From Bradyrhizobium sp. ISRA464 (GTDB lineage Bacteria; Pseudomonadota; Alphaproteobacteria; Rhizobiales; Xanthobacteraceae), in NCBI RefSeq assembly GCF_029910095.1, contig NZ_CP094526.1, positions 6,510,001-6,574,000 on the forward strand: a stretch of 64,000 bases of DNA. Direction: 5' to 3'. This document shows, in pieces, positions 9,507 through 19,818 of the stretch. The first letter of the stretch is position 1; each line of letters opens with the position of its first letter. The translations under genes and the position numbers were made by a program. The notes under the pieces are model-generated. The model worked only from the letters and a program-made list of their open reading frames with translations, did no database searches and was not told the DNA's origin.

Positions 9507-10709
9507 CGGCTTTCAACTACCCACATCTTCTGGGTGACCCGGTAGCGATGAAGGCGACATCTTGCAACTTGGTCAGACGTCGCCAAACAACGATGTTTCC
9601 TGGAGGATGATCACGTGTGCGGGCGAGATAGCCGCCAAGCATGGTGATCTGCAAAAGGTAAGTTGCGAGCGTTCGGCGAAGGATGCGCGGTTTGGAACGC
9701 GCCGCATCTATGCGGTCGAGTGTTTCAATCTCCGCGGGGGTAAGGACAGTCTCGGGTCTCGCATCCGGTTGAGCGCGCGCGGACATAGTGATCCAAAAAA
9801 TGCGCCAGCTGACAACCGTAATGAGAGCGAGAAGCTTCACCAGCCGCTCGGTGGTCTGCAATCTCGCGTCCTCTGCACGGCAACCAGATTCATGATCTTA
9901 TGGAACATCTCGACCTTCCAGCGCAAGGCGTACCAGTCGAGCTTTTCGACGGCGGCTGCCAGATCGTCGACAGGCAAATTGGTCACGAGCTTCCAGTCGA
10001 TCGGGTCACGATTCGAAGGCGGATCGACATCCAAAACATAAATATAGATGAGCGTTTGTAGCGCGTAGCGCTTTTGCTTGCCGATAGGCGGCAATGTTTT
10101 CACCGAGGCGAACTTGATCTGCAGGAAAGCAGTTTCGCCATCTTGACCGCCAGTCGCGACTCGGTGGCGGCCGGACCAAGGGACCGCGGCAACTTGAGCG
10201 AAGACGCGATGGGCCGCATTCGTCGGCGAGGGACTCGACGGTGGCTCGGCGAGCCGATTGGTCTGAACGCGCACAAGAAACCGTGCCCCGAGAACCTGCG
10301 CCAGGCAAAAAAAGTTCGTAGATATCGCTTTCGCGATCGCCAATGTGCACACAGCGCTCGGGCGAGCCCAGAAGCGCGATGGACTGACGCAAATTCTCGA
10401 GCCAGCAATAACTTTCTTTGGTCTCGATCGGCACGCGCGTTTGGTTCAGGAGCCGCCTGAGCGCAGCCGTTGCTTTGAACTTGCTGCGGGTCCATAACTT
10501 CACCGCCGACAGGCCGAGTGGAGTCCCGCTGGTGGTGACGACCAGACTCGAATGCATCAACACGCCGCACAAGTTGCAGGCGGTGGGTTGTCCGGCTTTA
10601 TAGCGCCCAGCATTGATGGTCTTTGTGTAGCCGATCTTGCCGGGCGACTCGCGACTGTAGGTGAACTCGGTCGTATCCTGCAGGATCAGGACACAGGCCC
10701 TTCGCTGGC
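9507..10709 (-). mobile_element. IS4-type (IS50-like) element, copy 1, truncated at the transposase start
   Basis: This stretch is nearly identical to 46341-47543, with only a handful of differences. The 3' end carries the terminal sequence cggctttcaactacccac, matching the inverted repeat of copy 2. The other end is lost: similarity stops at about 10709, so the N-terminal domain and terminal repeat are missing. A 2-base insertion (ac near 10692) is specific to this copy. Confidence 0.85.
9517..10706 (-). pseudogene. IS4-family transposase, truncated and frameshifted (copy 1)
   Basis: The DDE pieces are LILQDTTEF (first Asp), CVHIGDRESDIYELF (second Asp) and YALRWKVEMFHKIM, which fits the Y-R-E signature of the IS4 family. 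Two frameshifts separate three reading segments. One is at a run of seven T (minus strand, about 10310) and one lies after MFHKIMNL (about 9890). Both are shared with copy 2 at 46 kb. The N-terminal DNA-binding part is missing. Confidence 0.85.
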
Positions 10710-10761
10710 TTTGGATATACTTGTCGAGGCTGGACGATCGCGCAAAATCGCAAGGATGAGA

Positions 10762-10793
10762 CTGGCCTGCCCGGCTCGTTTTGAGCAGGCCAG
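10762..10793. other. Perfect 9-bp inverted repeat (hairpin)
   Basis: ctggcctgc at 10762-10770 pairs with gcaggccag at 10785-10793 around a 14-base loop. A short palindrome cctcatgagg follows at 10797-10806. The hairpin is downstream of the acyl-CoA dehydrogenase genes and could act as a terminator or be the end of a lost mobile element. It has no clear U-tract on the minus strand. Confidence 0.4.
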
Positions 10794-10885
10794 ACCTCCT
10801 CATGAGGTTGTGTCTCGAAAGGTAAAACGATCACTTCCATGGAAGAGCCGTGCAGCACCGACCTTTTGGCAAATTCTCTCACCCC

Positions 10886-12043
10886 TCATGCTAACAGCCT
10901 GCGGGCGAGGGCTCTGTATTTCAGAACCTCCGTTGCGCCTTCGTAGATGCGAGCCATCCGTTGCTTGTCGTACCAATGCGCTAGTGGACTCTCATAGGTA
11001 CAACCCGCACCGCCATGAATCTGGATGGCACGATCGATGATGCGCCAGACCATCTCCGTGCACGTAAACTTGGTGACCGCCGCTTCGACGCGGGTGTCAT
11101 CACCGCGATCACCTTTCTCGGCGTACTTATACATCATCAGTCGATGCTGCTGGATTTCAATCCATGAGTCCACGATAGCGGACTGAATGGCCTGCATTTC
11201 GCTAAGCGCCCCCCCGAACAGCATTCGTTGCTTGGCTTGTTCGACCATCATCTCGTAGCAGCGCATGGCAATGCCGGTAGCCGCCGCAGCATTCCCGAAT
11301 CGGGTCCAACTAAGTGCGTTTTGCGCTTCCTTGAATCCTGCGCCTTCGGTGCCGATGCGGGCAAGATCGTCCACTCTGCAATCTCTAAATATGAGCCGGT
11401 ATGTAGTGATATAAGCTCCCCTGTCGATTGAGTTCGCGCCACCGAGCATCGGCACCGGGCCTTCTTCAATGAGCCCCGGGTTGCCTCTCTCCACCGCGAA
11501 CATCGACAAACTGCCGAGCTTTTCTTCTGCACTTGTGATGGCCAAAACGAATACGAGGTCAGCATCCTCCAAGCCGCTAACGAAACTCTTTGAACCGTCG
11601 ATGACCCATCCGCTACCGCTCCGTTTCGCACATGTGGACGTTTTTCGAGCCGGATCCGACCCCCCCTCCGGCTCAACAAACGCAAAGGCGCACCGTTTGG
11701 TATCGGAGAGGACGGGATCGAGGTAACGCGCTCTCTGCTCGTCGCGCAAATGGAGTAAGTCAGGGGGGACCTCGCCCCCGAAGAGGATGGGCGTCAGGCA
11801 TTTCCGGTTTTCCTCAATAATGGCAAGTCGATCGATAAGAGAAAGGTTCGCCCCGCCAAATTCGGGCGGCAGGCTAAGCCCCCACAGGCCAGCCCTCCGG
11901 GCCGCGTCCCGTCCAGGCTCATAGTCCGCCAGAAATAGATCCTCGCCTCTGAGCTTACGCTTTTCGAGTGGCTCCTGGTGATCCTTCACGATTTTACGGA
12001 CAAGCTCTACGAGTGCCCGTGTTTGTTCCTTGAACGCATACAT
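10886..12043 (-). CDS. Acyl-CoA dehydrogenase, 385 aa
   Basis: The enzyme would introduce a double bond into an acyl-CoA with FAD, passing electrons to electron-transfer flavoprotein. Visible are the N-terminal helical domain with GLWGLSLPPEFGG (about 50-62), the flavin/substrate segment FAFVEPEGGSDPARKTST (about 115-130), the Arg-containing RIIDRAIQIHGGAGCTYESP, and MARIYEGATEVLKY near the end. The last segment carries the Glu at the usual catalytic-base position. The length is normal. It lies 149 bases downstream of a close paralogue on the same strand, and a fixB (ETF alpha) remnant lies further upstream. The substrate is unknown. Confidence 0.9.
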   Translation of the reverse strand: MYAFKEQTRALVELVRKIVKDHQEPLEKRKLRGEDLFLADYEPGRDAARRAGLWGLSLPPEFGGANLSLIDRLAIIEENRKCLTPILFGGEVPPDLLHLRDEQRARYLDPVLSDTKRCAFAFVEPEGGSDPARKTSTCAKRSGSGWVIDGSKSFVSGLEDADLVFVLAITSAEEKLGSLSMFAVERGNPGLIEEGPVPMLGGANSIDRGAYITTYRLIFRDCRVDDLARIGTEGAGFKEAQNALSWTRFGNAAAATGIAMRCYEMMVEQAKQRMLFGGALSEMQAIQSAIVDSWIEIQQHRLMMYKYAEKGDRGDDTRVEAAVTKFTCTEMVWRIIDRAIQIHGGAGCTYESPLAHWYDKQRMARIYEGATEVLKYRALARRLLA

Positions 12044-12192
12044 GTACTTTTTGCCTCATTTCTCTTCGATGCAGCACGATCGAGGATCGCCGGCTGCGTG
12101 CTACCCGCAGTCCGCAATTGGGTGTTGCTGTAGCATTCCAGCTTCGTTGATACTTGCAAATAAATGCGGAGTCTGCGCCGGTCGCGATCTAT

Positions 12193-13332
12193 CTAGATCC
12201 CTGTGGACGTCAACAGATGCCGAGCAAGCACACGATACTTGAGCACTTCGCTCGGCCCAACCCAGATGCGAGACATTCGCTGAGTATCGTACCAGTGAGC
12301 AAGTGGACTTTCATATGTGCAACCCGCGCCGCCATGAATTTGGATAGCACGGTCAATGACGCGGCCGACCATTTCCGTGCAGGTCAACTTGGTCATGCTT
12401 GCTCCAACACGGGTCTCCTCGCCGCGATCATGCTTCTCGGCGCAGGTGTACATCATCAGCCGGTTCTGTTGTATTTCGATCCATGAATCGACTATCATAG
12501 ACTGGATCGCTTGCTTGTCGCTGAGCGCGCCTCCGAACAGCACGCGCCCCTTGGCATACTCTACCATCATGTCGTAGCAGCGCTGCGCAATTCCGAGGGT
12601 AGCCGCCGCATTTGCGAACCTGGTCGCGTTTAGTGCGTTCTGTGCACCTTTGAATCCGGCGCCTTCAGCGCCGATGCGCGCGATCTCGTCCACTCTGCAA
12701 TCTTCAAGAATCAACTGATGCGTCGTGTACCCCCCGAGCATCGGCACTGCACGTGCAATAAGCCCCGGGTTTCCTTTCTCCACAACGAACGTCGAAATAC
12801 TGGAATCTGTATTCTCGTTGGCTATGCGAGCGAAAACGAATACCCGATCGGCTTCATCGTAATCGCTGACCCAGAGTTTGGAACCGTTGATCAACCAATC
12901 TCTACCGTCGCGCTTGGCACGCGTCGAAGTATTGCGAGCCGGATCAGAACCGCCGCTCGGCTCGGTCAGCGCAAAGCATATCGCAGTAGCATCAGACAGA
13001 AACGGGTCGAGGTATCGCGCCTTCTGCTCGCCCTCAAGGTGCAGCAGGTCAGGCAACGCGTCGCCCCCAAAACGGATCGGTGTTAGGCTTTTCCTGTTTT
13101 CTTCAATTACAGCCAGTCGATCCACGAGACAAAGCTCCGCGCCACCTAGATTGCGTGGTAGGCTTAGTCCCCACAGTCCACACTTTCGAGCCGCTTCCCG
13201 TCCAGGCTGAAAGTCAGCAGAGGTCAGCTTCTCACCTCTGAGTCTGCGCGCCTCCAGCGGCGCTTGGTGATCCTTGACTATCCGCCGAACCAGTTCGACC
13301 AGAGCCTGTGTTTCTTGCTTAAATCCATACAT
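12193..13332 (-). CDS. Acyl-CoA dehydrogenase paralogue lacking the usual catalytic Glu, 379 aa
   Basis: It is clearly homologous to the next gene along its whole length: GLWGLSLPRNLGGAELCLVD, ALTEPSGGSDPARNTSTRAK and RAIQIHGGAGCTYESP are shared. Near the C-terminus it reads MSRIWVGPSEVLKYR where its partner has MARIYEGATEVLKYR. The Glu that acts as base in most acyl-CoA dehydrogenases is therefore replaced by Val. The frame is intact and FAD-binding segments are kept. It may use another base, form a heteromer with the neighbour, or have lost dehydrogenase activity. The pair looks like a tandem duplication that has diverged. Confidence 0.85.
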   Translation of the reverse strand: MYGFKQETQALVELVRRIVKDHQAPLEARRLRGEKLTSADFQPGREAARKCGLWGLSLPRNLGGAELCLVDRLAVIEENRKSLTPIRFGGDALPDLLHLEGEQKARYLDPFLSDATAICFALTEPSGGSDPARNTSTRAKRDGRDWLINGSKLWVSDYDEADRVFVFARIANENTDSSISTFVVEKGNPGLIARAVPMLGGYTTHQLILEDCRVDEIARIGAEGAGFKGAQNALNATRFANAAATLGIAQRCYDMMVEYAKGRVLFGGALSDKQAIQSMIVDSWIEIQQNRLMMYTCAEKHDRGEETRVGASMTKLTCTEMVGRVIDRAIQIHGGAGCTYESPLAHWYDTQRMSRIWVGPSEVLKYRVLARHLLTSTGI

Positions 13333-14999
13333 ATCGTCTCTCGTTTCCTATCTGCTATCCTGGCTAATCAAAGTGGAAGCTGCCCGCACTTCAGTTCCTG
13401 CCGTTCTGTTATGACCGAGCGACCGCCACTCACTCTATGCCGCGGCATCTCCCGACGTGGGATGCTCTGGCATGAACGACTGTCAGACTGTTGCTGTGAT
13501 CGGTCAATCTACCGACGCGGGTAGGCCGAACGCATTTTTCTGTTCCTATGATTCGTCCATCTCTCGGTATGCTTGTGGCGCCAACGTTCAAGGGAATGGC
13601 AGCATGCTCCGATACGATGATTATCACGTCAGGCCGGATCATTTGTGCGCTGGTACCGATGCTGGCAGATAGCCAGAGCCACAAACTGGCGTCATGGATC
13701 GCGACGACGAGCAGCCCCCGGATTCATCCGGACGTTGCCACTCTCCAGTTTAGTGGTTGACATTAGCAATCACGCGAGATTGATCGCGGGACGCGACGTT
13801 CGCCATACATTCGTGCACGGCCTTTTACCTAACGACCGACATTGCCAAGGTAGAGCCGCCGACTGGCTACTTCGATCGGCGCCATCGATTTATAGATAAC
13901 GCTTCCAACGACTCGATAGCGTGCGCAGCGCGTCGACCAGCGTCAGTGGAGACAGTCATCGCGTTCATACCGGGTCACAATCTCATGCGTCACTGCCCCC
14001 CCGCGCTCAAGCCAGAATGTTCTCCTAGATGAAGATCGAGTGTGGATGTGGTGAACGACAATGTCCATCGTGAGCGTACTCACGCCACATCGGGCCTATG
14101 AGCTTCTTGGTGCCTTCTATGAGATCCCGAGCGCATTGCGGCCAGCATTCGTTTGGCGCGCACAGGCTGAGAGTAGTTTTGACCGGATCTCGCGCTAGAA
14201 CTACGCGATCTCGCGGCGCCACGCCTTCCAGTTCCACAGATCTTAGAATATCAGAAAACGCCCTCGCCAGAAAGACGGACCAAGAAGGCTTGCAGCCTCC
14301 CCACGAACGGCCAGCGAATGACAAATTTCGAACATTGGACAAGACGCTAACAGTTGAGTTAGCCGTCCCTTTTTGCGGACAGAATTGCCCACACGTGTCC
14401 TTAGATAAGTACCAGCTTGAGCCGCATTGCGTTCATGCCGGCCCGGACCAGCGGTGCTGGAACGGCCTGCGATTGCATCGACGTTCCTCAAGTTTGCAAG
14501 TTCCGGTAGCACGCCTTTGAGCCGACAAATGCGACGACAGCCGCACGCGGAATGCGCTTATGAGCTCTGGCAACTGCGTAGAAGCCGACGTTAAGGTGTG
14601 CGAAATCACTTATTGGAGTGTCCGTGTTGATATCGCGGCACATCGGCCCACTCGCGCCCACCCTATGCTGGGTTGTCCCGGAATAATGGCTGGCAGCGAT
14701 ATAGGGCTTCGTCCGGACAGACTATCTTGGCCGATCTGAGTGTCAGCGCGAAGCACACCCATTCTAGGTAAGGAAACGCGAGCAGCCATATTCGGAGCCA
14801 AGCGCAGCGGGTGGTTGACGTACGAAGTCAAATCTCTCCTGCGATCCGGGTGTGCCGCCGGCAGCCATGACATCGGAGAGATCGACTTTTCGTAACTGAG
14901 ATACTGTATGGATAACAGCACACTGGTAAGATACGGATTTCGACGAGATCAAGCGGATGAATGACTATACGGGCCGCCATCGCGCTCGACCCGAGCTGG
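13333..14999. other. Long stretch without a recognisable gene
   Basis: About 1.7 kb. Several short open stretches occur on the minus strand (13430-13684, 14025-14342, 14243-14512, 14610-14921), in the direction of the neighbouring genes. None has a translation I recognise, and they switch frames, as in decayed genes. I consider this an operon segment lost to mutation and do not assign functions. Confidence 0.5.
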
Positions 15000-15582
15000 C
15001 ATGGACATCACGCCCGGCCGCGCAGTCGCCGTCTGCGGTCGGCGTTTCGCTTTATAACTCGTGTAAAGCAGGGGACCGCCACACGAGCTCGAGCCGGCGA
15101 TTGCAAGTGAACCATCCAGTTGACGTCGAAATCGGTGCAATCAGCTATGAGGACCGTCGGTCGAGTGGCGGCTACCGAGGCCCCGACATCACGACCAAGC
15201 CCGGTGGCTCCCAACAGCACGATTCTGGGCTTATAGATATTTATGAGTTCGGTCAGCGTCTTGACGCAAAATTCATTTGGCATACCCGCCAGCACATAGT
15301 TGGCCACGAGGTCGGCTAGGTCCGCCTCGTAGCAGAACACATCGAGCGCGATGTTGCTTGTGACATCGCCTTCCTGGCCGGTTACGACAGCCTCGAGGTC
15401 GGCCTGCAGTTTGTCGGCAATCTTGCGTCCATGGCCTACAACGACACAGGATGTATTCGACCCTGCTGCTGCTCGACAAGGACCCAGATCTGATTGTAAG
15501 CGTGAAAGCGTTCCGCCCATCTTTTCCTTTGGGCGGCGCGATGGCCTCCGGGTGAAGTGCGGATCTTAGCAACTTTGTTCAT
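15000..15582 (-). pseudogene. fixB: Electron transfer flavoprotein alpha subunit (FixB/EtfA), N-terminal remnant
   Basis: From ATG at 15582 the minus strand reads RWAERFHAYNQIWVLVEQQQ. After a frameshift it continues VVGHGRKIADKLQADLEAVV, then YKPRIVLLGATGLGRDVGAS and TVLIADCTDFDVN. These are the conserved N-terminal domain segments of the ETF alpha subunit. The FAD-binding C-terminal half is absent. ETF carries electrons from acyl-CoA dehydrogenases to the respiratory chain, so this remnant fits the two dehydrogenase genes downstream. No beta-subunit gene is recognisable nearby. Confidence 0.8.
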
Positions 15583-15744
15583 GTCTTGAACTCTGCTCGT
15601 TCAGGCGCGCCAGCGCTTATCGACGAATGTCTGGCTTAACCCGGCATTTAGGCTTTGTTAGCGCCGCCTCCTCATCGAATCTAGGAAACGGGGCCGGCCG
15701 TGCCCCTAGAGAATAGTGCTTGTCACGTCGCCCGATCCACCCAA

Positions 15745-17271
15745 TCAACCATATACAAACATCTCGTCGTCCAGATTGATCGCCGGAATCGCATCTTTCT
15801 CCGTCCAGTAATCTTGACTGTGCTGCCATTCGGATCGGTCAGCGCGTTTGGGAAACAGGTGCATGTTACGCATCAGGTAGCCAGGATTAAATATATTCGG
15901 GTCAATCCAGGGTAAGAGACGCATGCTGTGGTCTTCGGGACGCATTGCAACTTCCACTCTCTTGGCCCGCTTCTCCGTCATGTGTTTGAGTAGGCGGCAG
16001 ACGAACTCAGCAACGAGGTCTACACGCAATGTCCAGCTGGCACGGAAGTATCCGAATACCCATACCATATTCGGAACGCCGGTAAACATCATCCCGCGAT
16101 AGGTGACCGTCTCAGCGAATTGCAGCGGCTTGCCATCAATCGCGAAATCGATATCGCCGAGCACGCAAAGATTGAAGCCAGTCGCAGTGACAATGATGTC
16201 TGCTTTGAGTGTCCTACCCGATTTCAATAGAATGCCTTGCTTAGTAAAGCGCTCGATCTCGTCGGTGACGACAGATGCCTTCCCATTCTTGATACCCAAG
16301 AACATGTCGGCATCTGGCACGAAAGCCAGACGCTGCTGCATCGGGTTATACCGCGGGGTGAAGTGGGTGGCGACGTCATACTCTGGCCCTAGCACGGCGG
16401 CAATCTGGCTGATCAGCTCCTTCTTCACTTGCTCCGGTTCGGTCAGGCAGCGTCTGCTGAACGCATACTGCTCGAATAGCTTCTTGCGTCGGACTATCTC
16501 ATGGATCCACGCTTCATCAATCTGGAGCCGGCGCAGTTCTTCCGCGAGTTCGATTGCGTTGCGCCCGATCCAGAAGTATGTAGGCGAGCGCTGCAGCATC
16601 GTTACGTGGGCGCACCGATCTGCCAGGTTCGGGATCAAGGTTGCTGCGGTGGCGCCGGACCCGATCACGATCACCTGCTTGCTCGAAACATTCAGATTAT
16701 CCGGCCAATGTTGCGGATGCACGACGGGCCCGGCAAAATCCTTCAGACCGGGCCAATCGGGCGTATAGCCTTCCGAATGGCGATAATAGCCTTGGCACAT
16801 CCACAAGAAACTCGCGGTAAAAGTCGCACGTTCAGTGTTATCGGCGATCCCCACCTCGAGCGTCCAGAGGTTTGTCTCGCTCGACCAGTACGCCGACAGG
16901 ACGCGGTGCTTGTAACGAATGTGCCTCGCTAAACTATTCTCCTCGATCACTTCATTCATGTAGGACAGAATTTCGGCAGCCGTCGCGATCGGCGGACCGA
17001 CCCAAGGTTTGAAGCTATAGCCGAACGTGTGAAGATCACTGTCGGAGCGGATGCCGGGATACTTGTGCGTGATCCATGTGCCGCCGAAGCTCTCCTGCTC
17101 ATCGAGGATAACAAACCTGGTTCCGGGAAGCTGCCTCCTCAGGTGATACGCAGAGCCAATCCCGGAAATACCAGCGCCGACTATCAGTACGTCGAAATGT
17201 TCGGTGGCGGGGGACACTGAACGGGTGGCTCTCGCGGTTTCGACGTTCATCTGAGCGTTCTCTGTGTTCAT
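15745..17271 (-). CDS. Flavin-containing monooxygenase, Baeyer-Villiger type, 508 aa
   Basis: Such enzymes use NADPH, FAD and O2 to insert oxygen next to a ketone, giving an ester or lactone. Visible are the FAD-binding GAGISGIG near residue 31, the Baeyer-Villiger fingerprint FAGPVVHPQHWPD near residue 180, the second Rossmann motif GSGATAAT near 205, and DIIVTATGFN near 375. The length fits class B flavin monooxygenases. About 20 residues before the first Rossmann motif are poorly conserved, so an internal start is possible. The gene lies near another FMN-dependent monooxygenase gene and acyl-CoA enzymes, consistent with breakdown of a ketone or hydrophobic compound. The substrate is unknown. 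Confidence 0.9.
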   Translation of the reverse strand: MNTENAQMNVETARATRSVSPATEHFDVLIVGAGISGIGSAYHLRRQLPGTRFVILDEQESFGGTWITHKYPGIRSDSDLHTFGYSFKPWVGPPIATAAEILSYMNEVIEENSLARHIRYKHRVLSAYWSSETNLWTLEVGIADNTERATFTASFLWMCQGYYRHSEGYTPDWPGLKDFAGPVVHPQHWPDNLNVSSKQVIVIGSGATAATLIPNLADRCAHVTMLQRSPTYFWIGRNAIELAEELRRLQIDEAWIHEIVRRKKLFEQYAFSRRCLTEPEQVKKELISQIAAVLGPEYDVATHFTPRYNPMQQRLAFVPDADMFLGIKNGKASVVTDEIERFTKQGILLKSGRTLKADIIVTATGFNLCVLGDIDFAIDGKPLQFAETVTYRGMMFTGVPNMVWVFGYFRASWTLRVDLVAEFVCRLLKHMTEKRAKRVEVAMRPEDHSMRLLPWIDPNIFNPGYLMRNMHLFPKRADRSEWQHSQDYWTEKDAIPAINLDDEMFVYG

Positions 17272-17995
17272 TACTCGCCTCTTTTGCGTGCGCCTCGGGC
17301 GCTCTCGGCCCTGGGTTGCTCATCGTAGGTCTCGATCTACCTCAGCCGGGCTCGCATCATCGGGCGGCGATCGATATCTTTTCGCACGCAACGCTGCGTG
17401 CCTGCTCTCTGTCACTTCAGGATCGGCCTCGTTCAGGACATCTTGATAACGGCAGTTTGTTAGCGCTGGCGGCAGCGGTCATGACAAGCCCGTTTTGTGA
17501 TTAGCTCGTGCTATTCTGAGCAAGCGGCATGCCACGCTCGGATTCCTCCCAACCTTCTAAGCAATAGATAGTTTTCGTCACGTCGCATTGTCGTAAAGGC
17601 AACGCTTCAGTTCGACTCTGAACACTTTGCTGGAATCAACTTGGCCTGTCGCGCGAATGGATGATGAATCTGCTGTCAAGTAGCTCCATCTGTCGTACCT
17701 GCCTGCGGACTTTGCGGTCAGCTCGCGCGGGCACAATCGTGGACCACACTAAGAATGCAGAGCTGTCGGTGAGCTGATGCGAGCGAAGTCGAGCGACCAG
17801 TGATGGTTTGGTGTTGTCGGGCATTCGGGGTCTGATCGCGCACCAGGGGCCGCCACGGCCACGCACCGCGAGCCTCCAGTAGAATCGGACCGGGCTGTTA
17901 TTGTCGACTAGGTGTGAGCTTTCAGGAGGTTGTCCATCTGGTCTGAAGCAAGGAAGCTGAGGTTGCGACGCTTCAGGGTTCCCCGGAGAGACCAG
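17272..17995. other. Intergenic and left end of an IS481 remnant
   Basis: About 720 bases. The first part should hold the monooxygenase promoter. The last 100 or so bases before 17996 probably belong to the IS481 element whose transposase starts there. I see no gene. Confidence 0.5.
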
Positions 17996-18435
17996 ATGAA
18001 CGTCCACAAGAATGCGCCTCTGACACCGAAAGGTCGAGAGGCGATGGTGCGGAGCGTGATCGAGGGCGGTCTGACGCAGGCGGCAGCCGCGCTCCAATTC
18101 AATGTCACAGCGAACGCGGTCGCCAGATGAGTCGGGCGCTTCCGCGCAGAAGGCGTCGATGGTTGCAGGATCGGTCCTCGCGGCCGCATTCCTTGCCAAG
18201 CCAAACCCCCGCAGCCACATGCGCCGCGGTCGAGACGTTCCGCCGGCAGCGCCAAACGGGCAAGCAGATCGCGCTCGAAGTTGGCATCTCGCCAGCAACC
18301 GTCAGCCGGATCCTGCGCCGGCTCGGTCTGAACCGGCTGGCTGCTCTGGAGCCGGCCGAGGCGATCCGGCGCTATGAGCGCGACCGTCCCGGAGCTCGGA
18401 AGCTGAGAAGCCAAGACCAGCCGTCCCGTCCATAG
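17996..18435 (+). pseudogene. IS481-family transposase, N-terminal stub
   Basis: It starts MNVHKNAPLTPKGREAMVRS, the usual IS481 N-terminus. After a frameshift near 18127 it continues LQDRSSRPHSLPSQT, RQRQTGKQIALEVGISPATV (helix-turn-helix) and SRILRRLGLNRLAALEPAE. It stops shortly after RRYERDRPG. The catalytic rve domain is missing completely, cut off just before the luciferase-like gene. Confidence 0.85.
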
Positions 18436-18459
18436 CCAACCCACAGCTTCCGCTCTTGT

Positions 18460-19818
18460 TCATATACAGCTGCTTACAGCTCGTTGACTAAACCGATTAA
18501 GGGGTCGCTTAAGACCAAGATTCTCTCTCAATGTTTGTCCGGAATATTTAGACCTGAACCTTCCTCGTCGGCGTAATTCTGGAACGACGAGCTCAACAAA
18601 ATCCTTCAGACCGCTAGGGACGATCGCTGGCAGTATGTTAAAACCGTCAGCCGCACGTTGATCGAACATATCCACCATGCTATCGGCAACCTCGTCCGGT
18701 GTTCCAGCGACCATGAAGTGGCCTTGGCTATCCGCTATGAAGCGGATGAGATGCCTCCAAGTCCATTTCTGGCGGACGGCGAGGTCTACGAGCGACTTCT
18801 GACGACTCTGGAACAAATTCGTCTGCGGTAAGGCGTCAGGCACGAATGAGTCCAGATCCATTGAACGGAGGTCGACCACCAGTCCCAGCCAACGATTGGC
18901 CACTCCTGTCAGAACGTCTATGTGCGCACGAGAATGTAGCCCTTCTAGTTTTGCGGAAGCTTCTTCCTTTGTCCTCCCAACAATCGGGACAATGCCCGGC
19001 ATGACTAGGACCTGATCATCCTCGCGCCCCAGTGCGCGAGCCTTCCCTTTGAGGGTTGCGTAGTATCTTTTACCGTCCTCTAAAGAAGACACCGCGGTGA
19101 ACACGACCTCGCCGAATTCAGCTGCGAAATCTATTCCGGCCTCGGATGCGCCAGCTTGAACTAAAACGGGATACCCTTGCGGCGGCCTCGCGATATTAAG
19201 CGGACCTCTCACTGACAAGTAAGCTCCTTGGTGATTGAGCAAATGCAGCTTCGTAGTGTCAGCGTAAATCCCACTATCCTTATCGCGAAGGAACGCGTCA
19301 TCCTCCCATGTATCCCAAAGACCCTTGACAGTCTCTACGAACTCCTTTGCTCGAGCATAGCGCGCGTCGTGATCTGGAAGTTCGCTTTCACCGAAATTGG
19401 CCGCTTCAAACTTGTATCCCGAGGTAACGATGTTCCAAGCCGCACGTCCACGTGACATGTGGTCAAGTGAGGCAAACATGCGTGCCAGATGATAAGGTTG
19501 GTGGTACGTCGTCGTCGCTGTCGCGACGAGACCGATGTTTTTTGTTCTCGATGAAAGCGCTGACAGGAGTGTAATTGGCTCGAATCCATCATTTCGGCTT
19601 ACACGGGCTATGGTCGCATTATCTTGATCTAATATGCTTGGGCTATCGGGCCGAAATATGAAGTGAAATGCCGCAGCTTCGGCAAGTGATGCCAGATGAG
19701 CAGAATGGTCGATATCCACTCCGCCATTCACCGGCACGCTTGGATCGCGCCACGCACTTTCGTGTAGTCCCGCCTGAAGGACCATCACACCGAGTGCCAT
19801 TTCGTCATTTCGCCGCAT
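18460..19818 (-). CDS. FMN-dependent luciferase-like monooxygenase (NtaA/SnaA/DszA type), 452 aa
   Basis: These enzymes use FMNH2 from a separate reductase and O2 to oxidise compounds such as chelators, sulfones or amines. The protein shows TYHQPYHLARMFASLDHMS, RAAWNIVTSGYKFEAANFGE and PPQGYPVLVQAGASEAGIDF, the signature segments of this branch, and VAGTPDEVADSMVDMF near residue 380. The length is normal. The start at 19818 gives MRRNDEMALGVMVLQAG; a second ATG six residues in is a possible alternative. No flavin reductase gene is recognisable next to it, although decayed sequence lies upstream. An IS481 stub abuts its 3' end. Confidence 0.88.
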   Translation of the reverse strand: MRRNDEMALGVMVLQAGLHESAWRDPSVPVNGGVDIDHSAHLASLAEAAAFHFIFRPDSPSILDQDNATIARVSRNDGFEPITLLSALSSRTKNIGLVATATTTYHQPYHLARMFASLDHMSRGRAAWNIVTSGYKFEAANFGESELPDHDARYARAKEFVETVKGLWDTWEDDAFLRDKDSGIYADTTKLHLLNHQGAYLSVRGPLNIARPPQGYPVLVQAGASEAGIDFAAEFGEVVFTAVSSLEDGKRYYATLKGKARALGREDDQVLVMPGIVPIVGRTKEEASAKLEGLHSRAHIDVLTGVANRWLGLVVDLRSMDLDSFVPDALPQTNLFQSRQKSLVDLAVRQKWTWRHLIRFIADSQGHFMVAGTPDEVADSMVDMFDQRAADGFNILPAIVPSGLKDFVELVVPELRRRGRFRSKYSGQTLRENLGLKRPLNRFSQRAVSSCI

